Shown: piece by piece, positions 1 through 8,998 of the stretch
Layout of the letters: every line of letters starts with the position of its first letter
How positions within the stretch are numbered: the first letter of the stretch is position 1
NCBI RefSeq assembly: GCF_002056795.1
Contig: NZ_CP020104.1
Span: 4,659,501-4,723,500, forward strand
Source: Spirosoma aerolatum
GTDB taxonomy: Bacteria > Bacteroidota > Bacteroidia > Cytophagales > Spirosomataceae
DNA length: 64,000 nucleotides
Direction: 5' to 3'
Notes under the pieces: model-generated
What the model was told of the DNA's origin: nothing
The model's input: only the letters and a program-made list of their open reading frames with translations
The model's database searches: none
Program-made: the position numbers and the translations under genes

Positions 1-123
1 TTTAAAACAGGCTTTTCCAAAAATAAACCTGAATTACGTAGTAGCCGGAGAGATGCCAATGCTACTGACGTCAACCGACGAAATGAGTATAACGATCGTC
101 AAGCCTTCTACGCTTCAGGTTAA
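1..123 (+). CDS. C-terminal end of an unidentified protein (5' partial)
   Basis: Frame 1 is open from the first base to a TAA at 121-123, giving the last 40 residues of a protein. The tail is polar and rich in Arg, Asn and Asp (for example DVNRRNEYNDRQ) and ends in AFYASG, like a disordered C-terminus. No family can be recognised. An open run of 40 codons can arise by chance, so this is only a moderate call; the sequence left of the window would settle it. Confidence 0.42.
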   Translation, partial: FKTGFSKNKPELRSSRRDANATDVNRRNEYNDRQAFYASG

Positions 124-325
124 CTTTCAGGACCAATAATCTACACTTACAAACATTACTCCCTGACCGTCTAAAACCCTTTGAAAATGGTTAAGTTTAC
201 CCTCTAAACCGTGATCAAATATGCACCTTGTTGTACTAATGTTAAAATCAGCCAGAGCAAATAAGGTATAATTATCTGAAATTAAGCCAGTTAACTACTA
301 GCATTATTTTCTCGATAGGAGAAAA

Positions 326-333
326 TACTTTTG
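326..333 (+). promoter_or_regulatory. Bacteroidota -7 box (TACTTTTG) upstream of nnr
   Basis: TACTTTTG matches the Bacteroidota -7 consensus TAnnTTTG. It lies 32 bases before the ATG at 366, which would give a leader of about 25 bases. No clear -33 TTG is seen at the usual distance. A transcript starting here would begin at or after the TTG at 339, which argues against that codon as the start. Confidence 0.5.
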
Positions 334-365
334 TAAAATTGCGCTGTGTTTGTGACACCGATCTT

Positions 366-1883
366 ATGAAAATCCTCAATATTAACCAAATCCGGGCGCT
401 TGACCAATCCACTATTGAACATGAACCCATTGCTCCCATCAATTTAATGGAGCGTGCTTCACTTGCCTTTGTTGACTGGTTTGCCCGCCAATTTCCGAAT
501 ACAACCCCTACTAAACTTTTTTGTGGATTAGGTAATAATGGTGGAGATGGATTAGCGATTGCCCGATTACTTCTTGAGCGTAATTACCCGATTGAAGTAT
601 ACGTTGTTCGATATGCCCCCCGTGAGTCTGATGATTTTATGCATAACCATCGTCGGCTCAAACTCCTCGTAGAAACCATTCATTATATTGAGCGGGCTCA
701 GGATATTCCGGCTTTGCGGCACAACGAAGTACTCATTGATGCCATTCTTGGCTCAGGATTATCCCGCCCAACGGACGGTATCGTAAAGAGCGTTATTGAG
801 TCGATCAACCGTTCACCGGCCACGGTCGTATCAGTCGATATTGCCAGTGGCCTTTTTGCCGATCAGCCCAATGACGCTACCGATACGATTATTGAGCCCG
901 ATTATACCATCACGTTTCAGTTGCCTAAACTGGCATTTATGCTTCCTGCCAACGGCAAGTTTGTCGGCGATTGGCATATTGTTGATATTCGGTTACGTAA
1001 ACGGTACATCGATCTGGCCCCAACTCCTTACTACTTCACCCAGCCTCAGGATGCGCGCCTGTTACTTCGCAAACGGGACCGCTATTCACACAAAGGCTCG
1101 TTTGGCCATGCTTTGCTTATCGCGGGCAGTTATGGTAAAATTGGAGCCGCCGTATTGGCCGCGAAAGCCTGTTTGCGCTCGGGTGTTGGGCTTCTGACTG
1201 TTCAGATTCCACGCTGTGGCTACGACGTGTTGCAAACGGCGGTTCCCGAAGCCATGTGCCGTCCCGACGGTGGAGCGAATGTACTAACAGGCACACTTGA
1301 TCGAGGTATTAGTGAAATAGGTAGCCTAACCCCAGCCGATTATGCGACTGTGGGGGTTGGACCTGGTATTGGCAAAGCCCCCGAAACACTAGATATGCTG
1401 AAAGGACTATTGAGATCGATTAAAAAGCCAATGGTACTGGATGCCGATGCCTTGAATCTGATTGCCGAAAATCGTGACTTGCTGAAATATATTCCTCAGA
1501 ACAGTATTCTGACTCCTCATCCTAAAGAATTCGAGCGGTTAACAAAAAAATGGGAAAATGACTATCAGAAGCTGGACATTCTAAGAGATTTTGCCAAACA
1601 ACATCGCGTAGTAGTGGTATTGAAAGGGGCCTTCTCGGCCATTGCCACCCCAGAGGGGGATATCCATTTCAACTCAACCGGCAATCCCGGCTTAAGTACC
1701 GGCGGCACAGGCGATGTTCTGACAGGTGTACTAACGGCCTTACTAGCTCAAAATTACGATTCCGTAGAAGCCGCCGTACTAGGCGTTTTCGCTCATGGAC
1801 TAGCAGGCGACCATGTGGCTCAGCAAAGAGGCCCAATTGGCATGACTGCTTCCGATGTTATTGAGGCTCTCCGCTGGGAATAG
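366..1883 (+). CDS. nnr: Bifunctional NAD(P)H-hydrate epimerase / ADP-dependent NAD(P)HX dehydratase
   Basis: This enzyme repairs hydrated NAD(P)H. The N-terminal YjeF_N domain (about residues 1-215) epimerises S- and R-NAD(P)HX, and the C-terminal ribokinase-like domain (about 225-500) dehydrates the S form using ADP. Visible motifs are GNNGGDGLAIARLL in the epimerase half, DADALN, and the dehydratase signature NPGLSTGGTGDVLTG near residue 440. The 505-residue length is normal for the fused form. I chose the ATG at 366 (MKILNINQIRALD); an in-frame TTG at 339 adds nine residues unlike the family and sits at the expected transcript start. The gene stands alone, convergent with feoB. Confidence 0.96.
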   Translation: MKILNINQIRALDQSTIEHEPIAPINLMERASLAFVDWFARQFPNTTPTKLFCGLGNNGGDGLAIARLLLERNYPIEVYVVRYAPRESDDFMHNHRRLKLLVETIHYIERAQDIPALRHNEVLIDAILGSGLSRPTDGIVKSVIESINRSPATVVSVDIASGLFADQPNDATDTIIEPDYTITFQLPKLAFMLPANGKFVGDWHIVDIRLRKRYIDLAPTPYYFTQPQDARLLLRKRDRYSHKGSFGHALLIAGSYGKIGAAVLAAKACLRSGVGLLTVQIPRCGYDVLQTAVPEAMCRPDGGANVLTGTLDRGISEIGSLTPADYATVGVGPGIGKAPETLDMLKGLLRSIKKPMVLDADALNLIAENRDLLKYIPQNSILTPHPKEFERLTKKWENDYQKLDILRDFAKQHRVVVVLKGAFSAIATPEGDIHFNSTGNPGLSTGGTGDVLTGVLTALLAQNYDSVEAAVLGVFAHGLAGDHVAQQRGPIGMTASDVIEALRWE

Positions 1884-2034
1884 CGATAAAAATTTTAGTA
1901 AACTATAAGGTTATCCCGTTACTTTATGTCTACAGCGGTGTCTTATGAACCAACTGCCGCTGCCAGCCACGCTAATGTTGACAGGTGATTGTCAGAACAG
2001 GTAGTAATACGCACTTAAAAGCAGGGTTTTTGCG

Positions 2035-2247
2035 GTGTTTTTAGAACTGGCAAACGCTCAATTTTGTACTACCCAATTTCATACTGACCCACCCGTGAAA
2101 CAAATTACGCATAGGGGAAACCGCCCCTCCCGAAAAGATCGTCTTGGCTTCGATCAGACAACTGCTCTGGGTAGCTTAACCGTTGCCCTACTGCTTTATA
2201 TTCTTTACCATATCTACCCGCTTATTTCTAAAGGAGTCCTTTGGTAA
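2035..2247 (+). CDS. Possible small single-span membrane protein
   Basis: A 70-codon frame with a GTG start; a second GTG at 2095 would give 50 residues. The C-terminal half is a convincing hydrophobic helix (SLTVALLLYILYHIYPLI) after a basic stretch (RPSRKDRLGF), so a small membrane protein is plausible. There is no ATG and no recognised family. It ends just before an inverted repeat that separates it from the convergent feoB. A chance open frame cannot be excluded. Confidence 0.33.
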   Translation: MFLELANAQFCTTQFHTDPPVKQITHRGNRPSRKDRLGFDQTTALGSLTVALLLYILYHIYPLISKGVLW

Positions 2248-2254
2248 ACGTATA

Positions 2255-2327
2255 CAGTATTCGGTTTACGGCGAACCGTTGCCTAGTTCGTTAGCCAGGT
2301 TTATTGTAAACGGTAAACTGAATACTA
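2255..2327. terminator. Imperfect inverted repeat between convergent genes
   Basis: Arms at 2255-2269 and 2313-2327 match at 13 of 15 positions, with a 43-nt loop. The right arm includes the stop codon of feoB. The position between convergent reading frames suits a bidirectional transcription end, but the loop is long and no T-run follows, so the role is uncertain. Confidence 0.35.
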
Positions 2328-4439
2328 TTTCAAAAACTGGTAGGTGGCAAACGCAGCTAGATAAGCCAGGCTCATCATGTAGAGTAGCTGAACACCAGGC
2401 CATTTCCAGCTTTTGGTTTCTCGTTGTGTAGCCGCCAACGTACTCATGCACATCATGGCGAATACATAAAAAATCAGCAACGACCAGGCCAGTGCAGGTG
2501 TGTACATAGGGCCACCTGTTTTCGGGTTACGCTCCTGCTGAAGTCGCTCCCGAACCGTAACGCCCTCCTCGTCGGCTCCATCCCCTATACTGTAAATCGT
2601 GGCCATGGTCCCGACAAAAACCTCACGGGCGGCAAATGAGCTCAACAAGGCAATACCAATTTTCCAATCATAGCCAAGTGGTCTAATTGTCGGTTCGATA
2701 AAGTGGCCAAACACACCAGCATACGACGCTTCAAGCCGTTCGGATGCAATCTGGTTCTGGAGTTGATCAGTGGCTAACGTGGGGTGTTGCTGTCGTACCC
2801 GCGCTTCAGCCTGATCCATTGCATCGCCTGGACCGTAACTGGCTAACACCCACAAAATGATTGAAATAGCCAAAATAACCCGTCCTGCTTCCCAAACAAA
2901 GGATCGAACGCTTTCCCAGACAGTAAGACCAACGTGATTCCAACGGGGCAGCTTAAACGTCGGCAGTTCCATGATGAAATAGCTGCGTTCCTTAGTGCGC
3001 AAAAAGAGCTTTAGTACGTAAGCAGCCAACAAAGCGCTTGCCAACCCCAGCAGATACAACCCCATGAGAGCCAGTCCCTGCAAATTAAAAACACCAAGCA
3101 CACGCTGACTCGGAACCACCAACGCAATCAGAATGGTATAAATAGGCAGCCGAGCCGAGCAGCTCATAAGGGGAGTGACCAGAATGGTAATTAGTCGATC
3201 ACGACGGGTTCCAATACTACGAGTAGCCATAATGGCGGGTACGGCACAAGCTACACCCGAAATCAAAGGCACAACACTCCGACCATTCAGCCCAAATTTC
3301 CGCATGATCCGGTCCATGATAACCATCACGCGCGACATATATCCCGATTCTTCCAGCAATGAGATCAGCAGAAACAAAAAAGCAATCTGCGGAATAAACA
3401 CCAGAATCCCTCCAACGCCAGCCAGAACCCCATCGGTAAGCAGGTCGGTAAGCGGGCCAGCAGGCATACTTTCCTTCAGCTGACCATTCAGCCAGGCCAC
3501 CCCCGCGTCGATAGCGTCCATAAAGGGTTGCGCCCAGGCGAAGATGGCCTGAAAAATTAGCAGGAGAATAAAGCCGAAAATGGCGTATCCCCAAACCGGA
3601 TGCAGCAACACGCGATCCAGTTTCTGGCTCCAGGTAGGTTGCCCTATTGGTCGTTGGTTAGTCATTGTCTCGGCGACAATGGCTGCAATCCGCTTGTATC
3701 GGGTAATGGTTTCTCCTGCCTGAAATGTTTGTTCATTGAACTGATACTTATCAATAAGCGCATCGAGTCCAATCTGTTGCTGACGATTTAAAAATGTGAA
3801 CCCATCGTGCTGAATCACATATTGCAGTGCTAGGTAATTGTTATCAAGACCATACTGTTGTCGGGTATCGGCAATCAGGCCGGGCGCTTCGTCGGCTGGA
3901 TCAAAAAATAGTTTACCCGGTAAGGTTGGTTCCTGAATCTGACTGGTAACCGCTTTTTTGAGCGAGTCAAGTCCTTCGCCCGTTCGCGCGTTGATGCGCA
4001 CCACGGGCACCCCTAATCGCATGGCTAATTTGACGGCATTAACCTCCTTGGCTTGCTTATGAGCCACATCCAGCATATTCAACGCCAGAATGACGGGCAC
4101 TCCCAGGTCGGCAACCTGGGTAAAGAGCAGTAAATTTCGGTGTAAGTTCGAGGCATCGACAACCACAATGGCCACATCGGGGTAATCAGTGTGGTCGGGG
4201 TTTGCCAGAATATCGGTAACGAGTTGTTCGTCGAGCGACTTAGGGTAAATGGAGTAAACACCGGGCAGGTCAACAACGGTAGCAACGGTCTGCGCATCGA
4301 TCGACCAGGTTCCAAATTTTTTATCAACCGTAACCCCCGGGAAATTACCGGTTTTCTGACGCAGGCCGGTTAGCTGATTAAATAAAGAGGATTTTCCGGC
4401 ATTGGGGTTGCCTACAAGGGCAATTACGGGGGAACTCAA
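2325..4439 (-). CDS. feoB: Ferrous iron transport protein B (GTP-dependent Fe2+ permease)
   Basis: FeoB imports Fe2+ across the inner membrane. The 704-residue protein starts with a G domain: G1 is GNPNAGKSS (residues 10-18), G3 is DLPG near 58 and G4 is NMLD near 120. A linker leads to two gate regions and about eight membrane segments, including LVTPLMSCSARLPIYTILI, the conserved FeoB Gate signature. The internal stretch SFAAREVFVGTM is also typical. The start ATG at 4439 gives MSSPVIALVGNPNAGKSS, the expected N-terminus. feoA lies 66 nt upstream on the same strand, so the two are probably one operon from the promoter at 4774-4804. No truncation is seen. Confidence 0.97.
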   Translation of the reverse strand: MSSPVIALVGNPNAGKSSLFNQLTGLRQKTGNFPGVTVDKKFGTWSIDAQTVATVVDLPGVYSIYPKSLDEQLVTDILANPDHTDYPDVAIVVVDASNLHRNLLLFTQVADLGVPVILALNMLDVAHKQAKEVNAVKLAMRLGVPVVRINARTGEGLDSLKKAVTSQIQEPTLPGKLFFDPADEAPGLIADTRQQYGLDNNYLALQYVIQHDGFTFLNRQQQIGLDALIDKYQFNEQTFQAGETITRYKRIAAIVAETMTNQRPIGQPTWSQKLDRVLLHPVWGYAIFGFILLLIFQAIFAWAQPFMDAIDAGVAWLNGQLKESMPAGPLTDLLTDGVLAGVGGILVFIPQIAFLFLLISLLEESGYMSRVMVIMDRIMRKFGLNGRSVVPLISGVACAVPAIMATRSIGTRRDRLITILVTPLMSCSARLPIYTILIALVVPSQRVLGVFNLQGLALMGLYLLGLASALLAAYVLKLFLRTKERSYFIMELPTFKLPRWNHVGLTVWESVRSFVWEAGRVILAISIILWVLASYGPGDAMDQAEARVRQQHPTLATDQLQNQIASERLEASYAGVFGHFIEPTIRPLGYDWKIGIALLSSFAAREVFVGTMATIYSIGDGADEEGVTVRERLQQERNPKTGGPMYTPALAWSLLIFYVFAMMCMSTLAATQRETKSWKWPGVQLLYMMSLAYLAAFATYQFLK

Positions 4440-4505
4440 CTCGGTATAGTTTGTAGTCTGCCAGATTGGGGAGGCAAAAAAGCTTACCCCCTACAAGCCT
4501 GGAGT

Positions 4506-4730
4506 TTAGTCAACAAAAATGGTCGCGGCTTCCGATTTACGGAGGGCAAGGCAATAGCCCGATACATCCAGGCAAATTGGATCACCGAGTGGAGCCTTAC
4601 CACATAAACATACTTCGGCACCGGGCAAACAGCCCATTTCGAGCAGTTTAAGCGACATTACCTGGTTTCCAAACGACTGGATAGTGGCTCGTTCGCCTAT
4701 TTTCAAATCAGCAACACTACGCTTACTCAT
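4506..4730 (-). CDS. feoA: Ferrous iron transport protein A (SH3-like)
   Basis: A small cytoplasmic SH3-fold protein of 74 residues that works with FeoB in Fe2+ uptake. The family pattern is visible: DLKIGERATIQSF, then LKLLEMGCLPGAEV, and a C-terminal GYCLALRKSEAATIFV strand. The ATG at 4730 (MSKRSVADLKIG) is preferred; a longer frame begins at a TTG at 4745 and adds only five residues. First gene of the feoAB operon. Confidence 0.93.
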   Translation of the reverse strand: MSKRSVADLKIGERATIQSFGNQVMSLKLLEMGCLPGAEVCLCGKAPLGDPICLDVSGYCLALRKSEAATIFVD

Positions 4731-4773
4731 GGTGGGTACTGCCAATGTTTATTTAGATTCAGTTTAATTAACG

Positions 4774-4804
4774 CAAGATTACAACGGAAAGTTGTAGAAT
4801 GCAA
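4774..4804 (-). promoter_or_regulatory. Predicted promoter for feoAB
   Basis: On the minus strand a -33 TTG (4802-4804) is followed after 20 nt by TAATCTTG (4774-4781), one mismatch from TAnnTTTG. Spacing and position, about 45 nt before the feoA ATG, fit a Bacteroidota housekeeping promoter. I could not recognise a Fur site with confidence. Confidence 0.5.
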
Positions 4805-4898
4805 GGAAGGCTCCCACAAAATCCATATAGATGCAATTTATAGGTTTTCCTGTAGGCCAAATGTAGGGGTTTGTAGATGGTTCGTCAATGAGCGGGAT

Positions 4899-6269
4899 AT
4901 GACCTTTGTCATGTCGTTAATCATCAAAAATCATATGCAACACGCTCTGCCTACCCCAACTGCCTCCGCATTTACCGGCGTCGATCCCAAAACTGAAGAT
5001 GAAGGCTTTTTTACCGTACTGTACGAAATCATTCGTCGGCATCCTGTTTTGTTTACAGTCCTGTTTATGATTCCTTTTGTGGCTTTACTGATCTCACTGG
5101 GTTTCAAATGGTTTTACGTGTTCAATGATTCAGCGCATTACCTATCCAACTTTCAGATCGACCCCAAAACCGGAGGCTGGTCGGATCAGAAAGTTTATTT
5201 CAGCCCCGGCCTCGACCGCTACATTCGCGAGCTTGACATTGCTGGTCTGCTGGGGGGTATCGTCGGGATTTTCATCGGCCTGTTCGTAACAGTATCGACA
5301 GAGAAAGCCAATCGTCAGAAAGAGAAGATTAATCAGCAGGAAATGGAGCATATCAAAACCCAGACCAATCTGCTGGTCCAGGCTACCCAATCACTGAATA
5401 CGCTGATGGTTGATGTAAGCGGCAAAGTCAACGAAAAAGTGCAGTTGATGGAAGGTGCCGATGAACTCCTGGAAGGGATTGGCAAAGTGGTCGAGTCAGC
5501 GCAGTCGCAGGGAAACGATTTGCTGGTGCTATCCAACACAGCCCGTATTGAAGGCATCGCCCCGTATCGCATGGAATATGTGGCTAAACACGCCAATCTG
5601 AAACCCCATGAGTTGCGGAATGCTACCCAATTTGATTACGCCCGCAAAGCCGAAGCCCTCCAGCGCGATCGTACCGATATTGAAAATAAACTAAAAGGTG
5701 CAGCTCTGTATCTGCAAAATATGGGAAGCGATGCCCACGTTGAGTTCGTCACCCTCAATGATCAGAACGAAGGCGCTACCCATGCGTTTCTGAAATACCT
5801 CGGCAAAGTCGTCAACGAACACATTTCGGTTGAAACGTACCGTCCCGGTAGCAATGCAATTCTGACTAGCCGCGAAGATATCCCACATCATAATCGGTTT
5901 CTGGTAGCCTCGTCGACCGAAGATACTACCGACCCTAAAGCCTTACTCGTTAGCCAGTTATACAAAGATCATTCGCAGGCGATTCAGGAAATGCAGGAAC
6001 TGGGCATACGTGTATCGAAGGTCAACAAAACGCTTCCGGTCCAACTGTTTATCAGTGCACCTCGTGAAAATAAACCCGGCATCTTCCGTGGGCTGTGCGT
6101 CTGTATCCTCGGTAGCGGCTCAAGTGCCAGTGGACGAGCGACCAAACTAACCGCCTTTCTGACTGAAGACCCGCACATTGTCGCTTCCATGACCGAACTC
6201 TTCTACGATTACCAGTCCGATGGTCGGATGAATACACAGGAGTTTGTTGGCCACATCAACATGAAATAA
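4899..6269 (+). CDS. Two-TM membrane protein with coiled coil and PLD-like C-terminal domain
   Basis: Unrecognised 456-residue protein. Two hydrophobic segments lie near residues 49-72 and 113-133 with about 40 residues between them. A charged helical region rich in Glu, Gln and Lys (about 135-205) probably forms a coiled coil. The remainder (about 205-456) resembles a phospholipase-D-like fold (LLVLSNTARIEG, then FLTEDPHIVASMTELF near the end), but no HxK(x4)D catalytic motif is visible, so it is likely non-catalytic. Alternative ATGs at 4911 and 4935 exist. It is first of three same-strand genes with short gaps (41 and 39 nt), before an ABC exporter and a Ser/Thr kinase, suggesting one transcript. 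Function unknown; a sensor or scaffold role is an inference. Confidence 0.85.
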   Translation: MTFVMSLIIKNHMQHALPTPTASAFTGVDPKTEDEGFFTVLYEIIRRHPVLFTVLFMIPFVALLISLGFKWFYVFNDSAHYLSNFQIDPKTGGWSDQKVYFSPGLDRYIRELDIAGLLGGIVGIFIGLFVTVSTEKANRQKEKINQQEMEHIKTQTNLLVQATQSLNTLMVDVSGKVNEKVQLMEGADELLEGIGKVVESAQSQGNDLLVLSNTARIEGIAPYRMEYVAKHANLKPHELRNATQFDYARKAEALQRDRTDIENKLKGAALYLQNMGSDAHVEFVTLNDQNEGATHAFLKYLGKVVNEHISVETYRPGSNAILTSREDIPHHNRFLVASSTEDTTDPKALLVSQLYKDHSQAIQEMQELGIRVSKVNKTLPVQLFISAPRENKPGIFRGLCVCILGSGSSASGRATKLTAFLTEDPHIVASMTELFYDYQSDGRMNTQEFVGHINMK

Positions 6270-6310
6270 TCCAACGATTTCGGATCGATTTTTAAACCCA
6301 AGCTACACCC

Positions 6311-8092
6311 ATGTCTACCTGGTTACTCATTCAAAAACTCTGGCCGTTTATCCGCACCTACCGGGGTAGCCTGGCGCTGGCCCTGCTGCTAACTACCGTT
6401 GGGGCATTACTGGCACAGATTACTCCCCTGGTGATGGAGTACACGGTCAATACCGTTCAGGGGCTGCTGAAACACCCTATCGATAAAGGTGAGGTAACCT
6501 GGGTAGTTGGTACGCTGGTCGCTATTCTTTTGACTAAAGAATTACTGAGTTTACTGGTTCAGCTAGGCCAAAAGTTTCTGAGTGATCGCATTCGCTTTCG
6601 GATGGCGGCCGACCTCTATGACTACACCATTCGCCGGATTGCGTCTTACCATTTATCGTTTTTTGCCCTCAGTCAGAACCAGACTGGCAAGCTCGAAAAA
6701 CGAATTGACAAAGGCATCGAAAACCTGACCAAAACCGTCAAAAACCTGTTTGTCGATATAGTGCCGATGCTGGCCAATGCGGTGTTTGCGCTAGTCCTGA
6801 TCTACAATAAAAATGTTGGCGTCGGGCTTGTTGCGACGCTGGTGTTGCCTCTATACGCATACATCAGTCGTGAACAGACCAACCGTCAGAAGCAGATTCG
6901 ACGCAATATTCAGGAGGTTCGGGAAAACAAGACCAATGCCCTGTTCGGGCTGCTGGAATCCATTTTCGTTGTAAAGTCCTTTGTGCGGGAAACGTATGAA
7001 CAGCAACGCCAGCACGACATCAACCGCAACCTGTGCGAAAACGAAATCCGTCACCACCGCACCAATTATCTGTTCGATGGTCTGAAAAGCGTGGCCGAAC
7101 AGGTCGGGATTATATTGGTTTTTGTCGTCACTATCTATTTTGTGTTGAACCGGCAAATGACCGTTGGGGCTATTCTGCTCCATATTATGCTGTTCAACAA
7201 CGTATCGGCCCCGGTTCGGCATCTCCACCGCATCTACGACGAATATACCGAAGCCCTTGTGTATGCCGAAGGCTTCTTCGATATGATCGAAAACGACACA
7301 TATTTACCCCAGACGGGTACATTGACCAGTTCGGCCTGGAAAGGGCATTTTTCACTGCGAAACGTGGATTTCGTCTATCCGAATGGGAAACAGGCACTTC
7401 GTAACGTCACCATTGAGCTGGAACCGGGAAAAGTGACGGCCCTTGTAGGACTATCGGGAGCGGGTAAGAGTTCGGCGTTGAATCTGTTGGCGGGTTTTTA
7501 TGATCCTACCCAAGGGCAGGTATTGCTGGATGGGCAACCACTGTCGGCTTACGACAGCGCGTTTGTTCGGGAAAACGTAGGGTTAGTCCTTCAAAAGAAC
7601 CACATTTTTACTGGAACAATTGAAGAAAACATCCGCTACGGTCGTCTGGAAGCTACGCACGAAGACGTGATTGAAGCGGCCCGGAAGGCGTGTCTGCACG
7701 AACAGGTTCTCAAATTACCCAATGGCTATGCTACCGAAGCCCGGTCGTTATCGGGTGGACAGCAACAACGCATCGCCATTGCCCGGTTGTTTTTGAAAAA
7801 CCCGCCCGTGTTGTTCCTCGACGAACCCACTGCCAGCCTGGATGCCATTACGACGGAGCAAATCAAGGAAAGTCTGGATGCTATCAAGAAAGACCGAACA
7901 GTTCTGATTATCTCCCACAACATCAGCCAGATTATGGATGCCGACAAGATTTACGTGCTGGAAGAGGGTGATGTAATTGGCGAGGGCACCCATGAATCGC
8001 TCTATCAGGTAAAAGGACTGTACCGGGATATTATCGACTCCAATGCACGCACGCTAAACATCAGTCGACTGGCGGCTACGGTGTTAGGTTAG
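6311..8092 (+). CDS. ABC transporter, fused permease and ATPase (exporter type)
   Basis: A 593-residue half-transporter. The N-terminal ~310 residues form a six-helix type I exporter domain; the ATPase follows from about residue 345. The nucleotide-binding motifs are intact: Walker A GLSGAGKSS near 380, signature LSGGQQQR near 480, Walker B VLFLDEPTASLD near 500, and the switch His in IISHN. It probably acts as a homodimer. The substrate cannot be read from the sequence; lipid, peptide or drug export are all possible, and no peptidase or accessory gene is nearby. It sits between the two-TM protein and the kinase gene, which suggests a shared process. Confidence 0.93.
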   Translation: MSTWLLIQKLWPFIRTYRGSLALALLLTTVGALLAQITPLVMEYTVNTVQGLLKHPIDKGEVTWVVGTLVAILLTKELLSLLVQLGQKFLSDRIRFRMAADLYDYTIRRIASYHLSFFALSQNQTGKLEKRIDKGIENLTKTVKNLFVDIVPMLANAVFALVLIYNKNVGVGLVATLVLPLYAYISREQTNRQKQIRRNIQEVRENKTNALFGLLESIFVVKSFVRETYEQQRQHDINRNLCENEIRHHRTNYLFDGLKSVAEQVGIILVFVVTIYFVLNRQMTVGAILLHIMLFNNVSAPVRHLHRIYDEYTEALVYAEGFFDMIENDTYLPQTGTLTSSAWKGHFSLRNVDFVYPNGKQALRNVTIELEPGKVTALVGLSGAGKSSALNLLAGFYDPTQGQVLLDGQPLSAYDSAFVRENVGLVLQKNHIFTGTIEENIRYGRLEATHEDVIEAARKACLHEQVLKLPNGYATEARSLSGGQQQRIAIARLFLKNPPVLFLDEPTASLDAITTEQIKESLDAIKKDRTVLIISHNISQIMDADKIYVLEEGDVIGEGTHESLYQVKGLYRDIIDSNARTLNISRLAATVLG

Positions 8093-8131
8093 TTTCATGC
8101 TTGAGACGCGAAACAAGAAATTTAATATATT

Positions 8132-8977
8132 ATGAATCAACCTATTCGAGGATATACGTTAGTACAGTGGCTCGGTTCAGGCGGTATGGGCGAGGTGTAT
8201 CAGGCCATCCATGACACCACACAGCGTACCGTAGCAATCAAGCTGTTAAGCCGACTGGAACAGGCGGAACGGTTTCGGAACGAAGCAGCTTTACAGGCCT
8301 CCGTCCGCCATCCGCACGTCGCCCTGATCTATGAGTTTTTTGTAGAAGGTCAGCTTCCATGCCTGGTTATGGAGTATGTAGAAGGCCCAACCATCCAACA
8401 AACCCTCCGTCGAAATGGCCCTATGTCGGAACAATCAGCCTGGAAAATCCTGGGACAACTAGCGTCTGCGCTCGATTATCTGCATAGCCGGGAAATTGTT
8501 CACCGTGACCTGAAAGCCGGCAATATAAAACTCACGCGTGAAGGTCAGCCTAAATTACTGGATTTCGGACTGGCCCGACAGACTAACGCTCCCCGCCTGA
8601 CCCGCCAGGGGCACGTAGTTGGAACGATGGCTTCGATGGCTCCTGAGCAGTTTTCGGGTGTTAGCAGTGCCGCTTCCGACTGCTGGGCACTGGGTGTCCT
8701 GTTTTACGAAATGCTGACCAGCTATACGCCTTTTGGCGGGAGTACAGAATCAGAAATCGGACGACTGATCCAAAAGGCCGACTATCTGTCGCCAGTTAAA
8801 CTAAATCCTAACCTGTCTCGCGCCAGCGAGCGACTGATTCAGAAACTACTCACCGTATCGCCCGAACGTCGGCTGACAGCTCAACAGGTTTTGGCAATCA
8901 TTCAGGAGCCATCCCGGCTCGACATTCCCGACTGGATGGGACCCATGCAAAAATGGTGGAAGAAAATTAAATCATAA
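8132..8977 (+). CDS. Soluble Hanks-type serine/threonine protein kinase
   Basis: A 281-residue protein that is almost entirely kinase domain. All key elements are present: glycine loop GSGGMGEVY (15-23), Lys38 in AIKLL, catalytic loop HRDLKAGN (about 124-131), DFGLAR, and APEQF in the P+1 region. It should be active. Unlike many bacterial Hanks kinases it has no membrane helix and no PASTA, WD40 or TPR sensor domain; the C-terminus is a short basic tail (WWKKIKS). It is the last gene of the trio, so the coiled-coil membrane protein or the ABC transporter are candidate partners (inference). Confidence 0.93.
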   Translation: MNQPIRGYTLVQWLGSGGMGEVYQAIHDTTQRTVAIKLLSRLEQAERFRNEAALQASVRHPHVALIYEFFVEGQLPCLVMEYVEGPTIQQTLRRNGPMSEQSAWKILGQLASALDYLHSREIVHRDLKAGNIKLTREGQPKLLDFGLARQTNAPRLTRQGHVVGTMASMAPEQFSGVSSAASDCWALGVLFYEMLTSYTPFGGSTESEIGRLIQKADYLSPVKLNPNLSRASERLIQKLLTVSPERRLTAQQVLAIIQEPSRLDIPDWMGPMQKWWKKIKS

Positions 8978-8998
8978 CCCGCACATCCCGGTTCAGGG

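Noticed and set aside
796..1197. Plus-strand frame inside nnr
   Set aside because: Overlaps the clear nnr gene in another frame, with no domain; a shadow frame.
3175..3483. Plus-strand frame antisense to feoB
   Set aside because: Basic, low-quality translation opposite a well-conserved gene; no independent support.
7726..7993. Minus-strand frames inside the ABC transporter gene
   Set aside because: They are antisense to the conserved signature and Walker B region and have no domain of their own.
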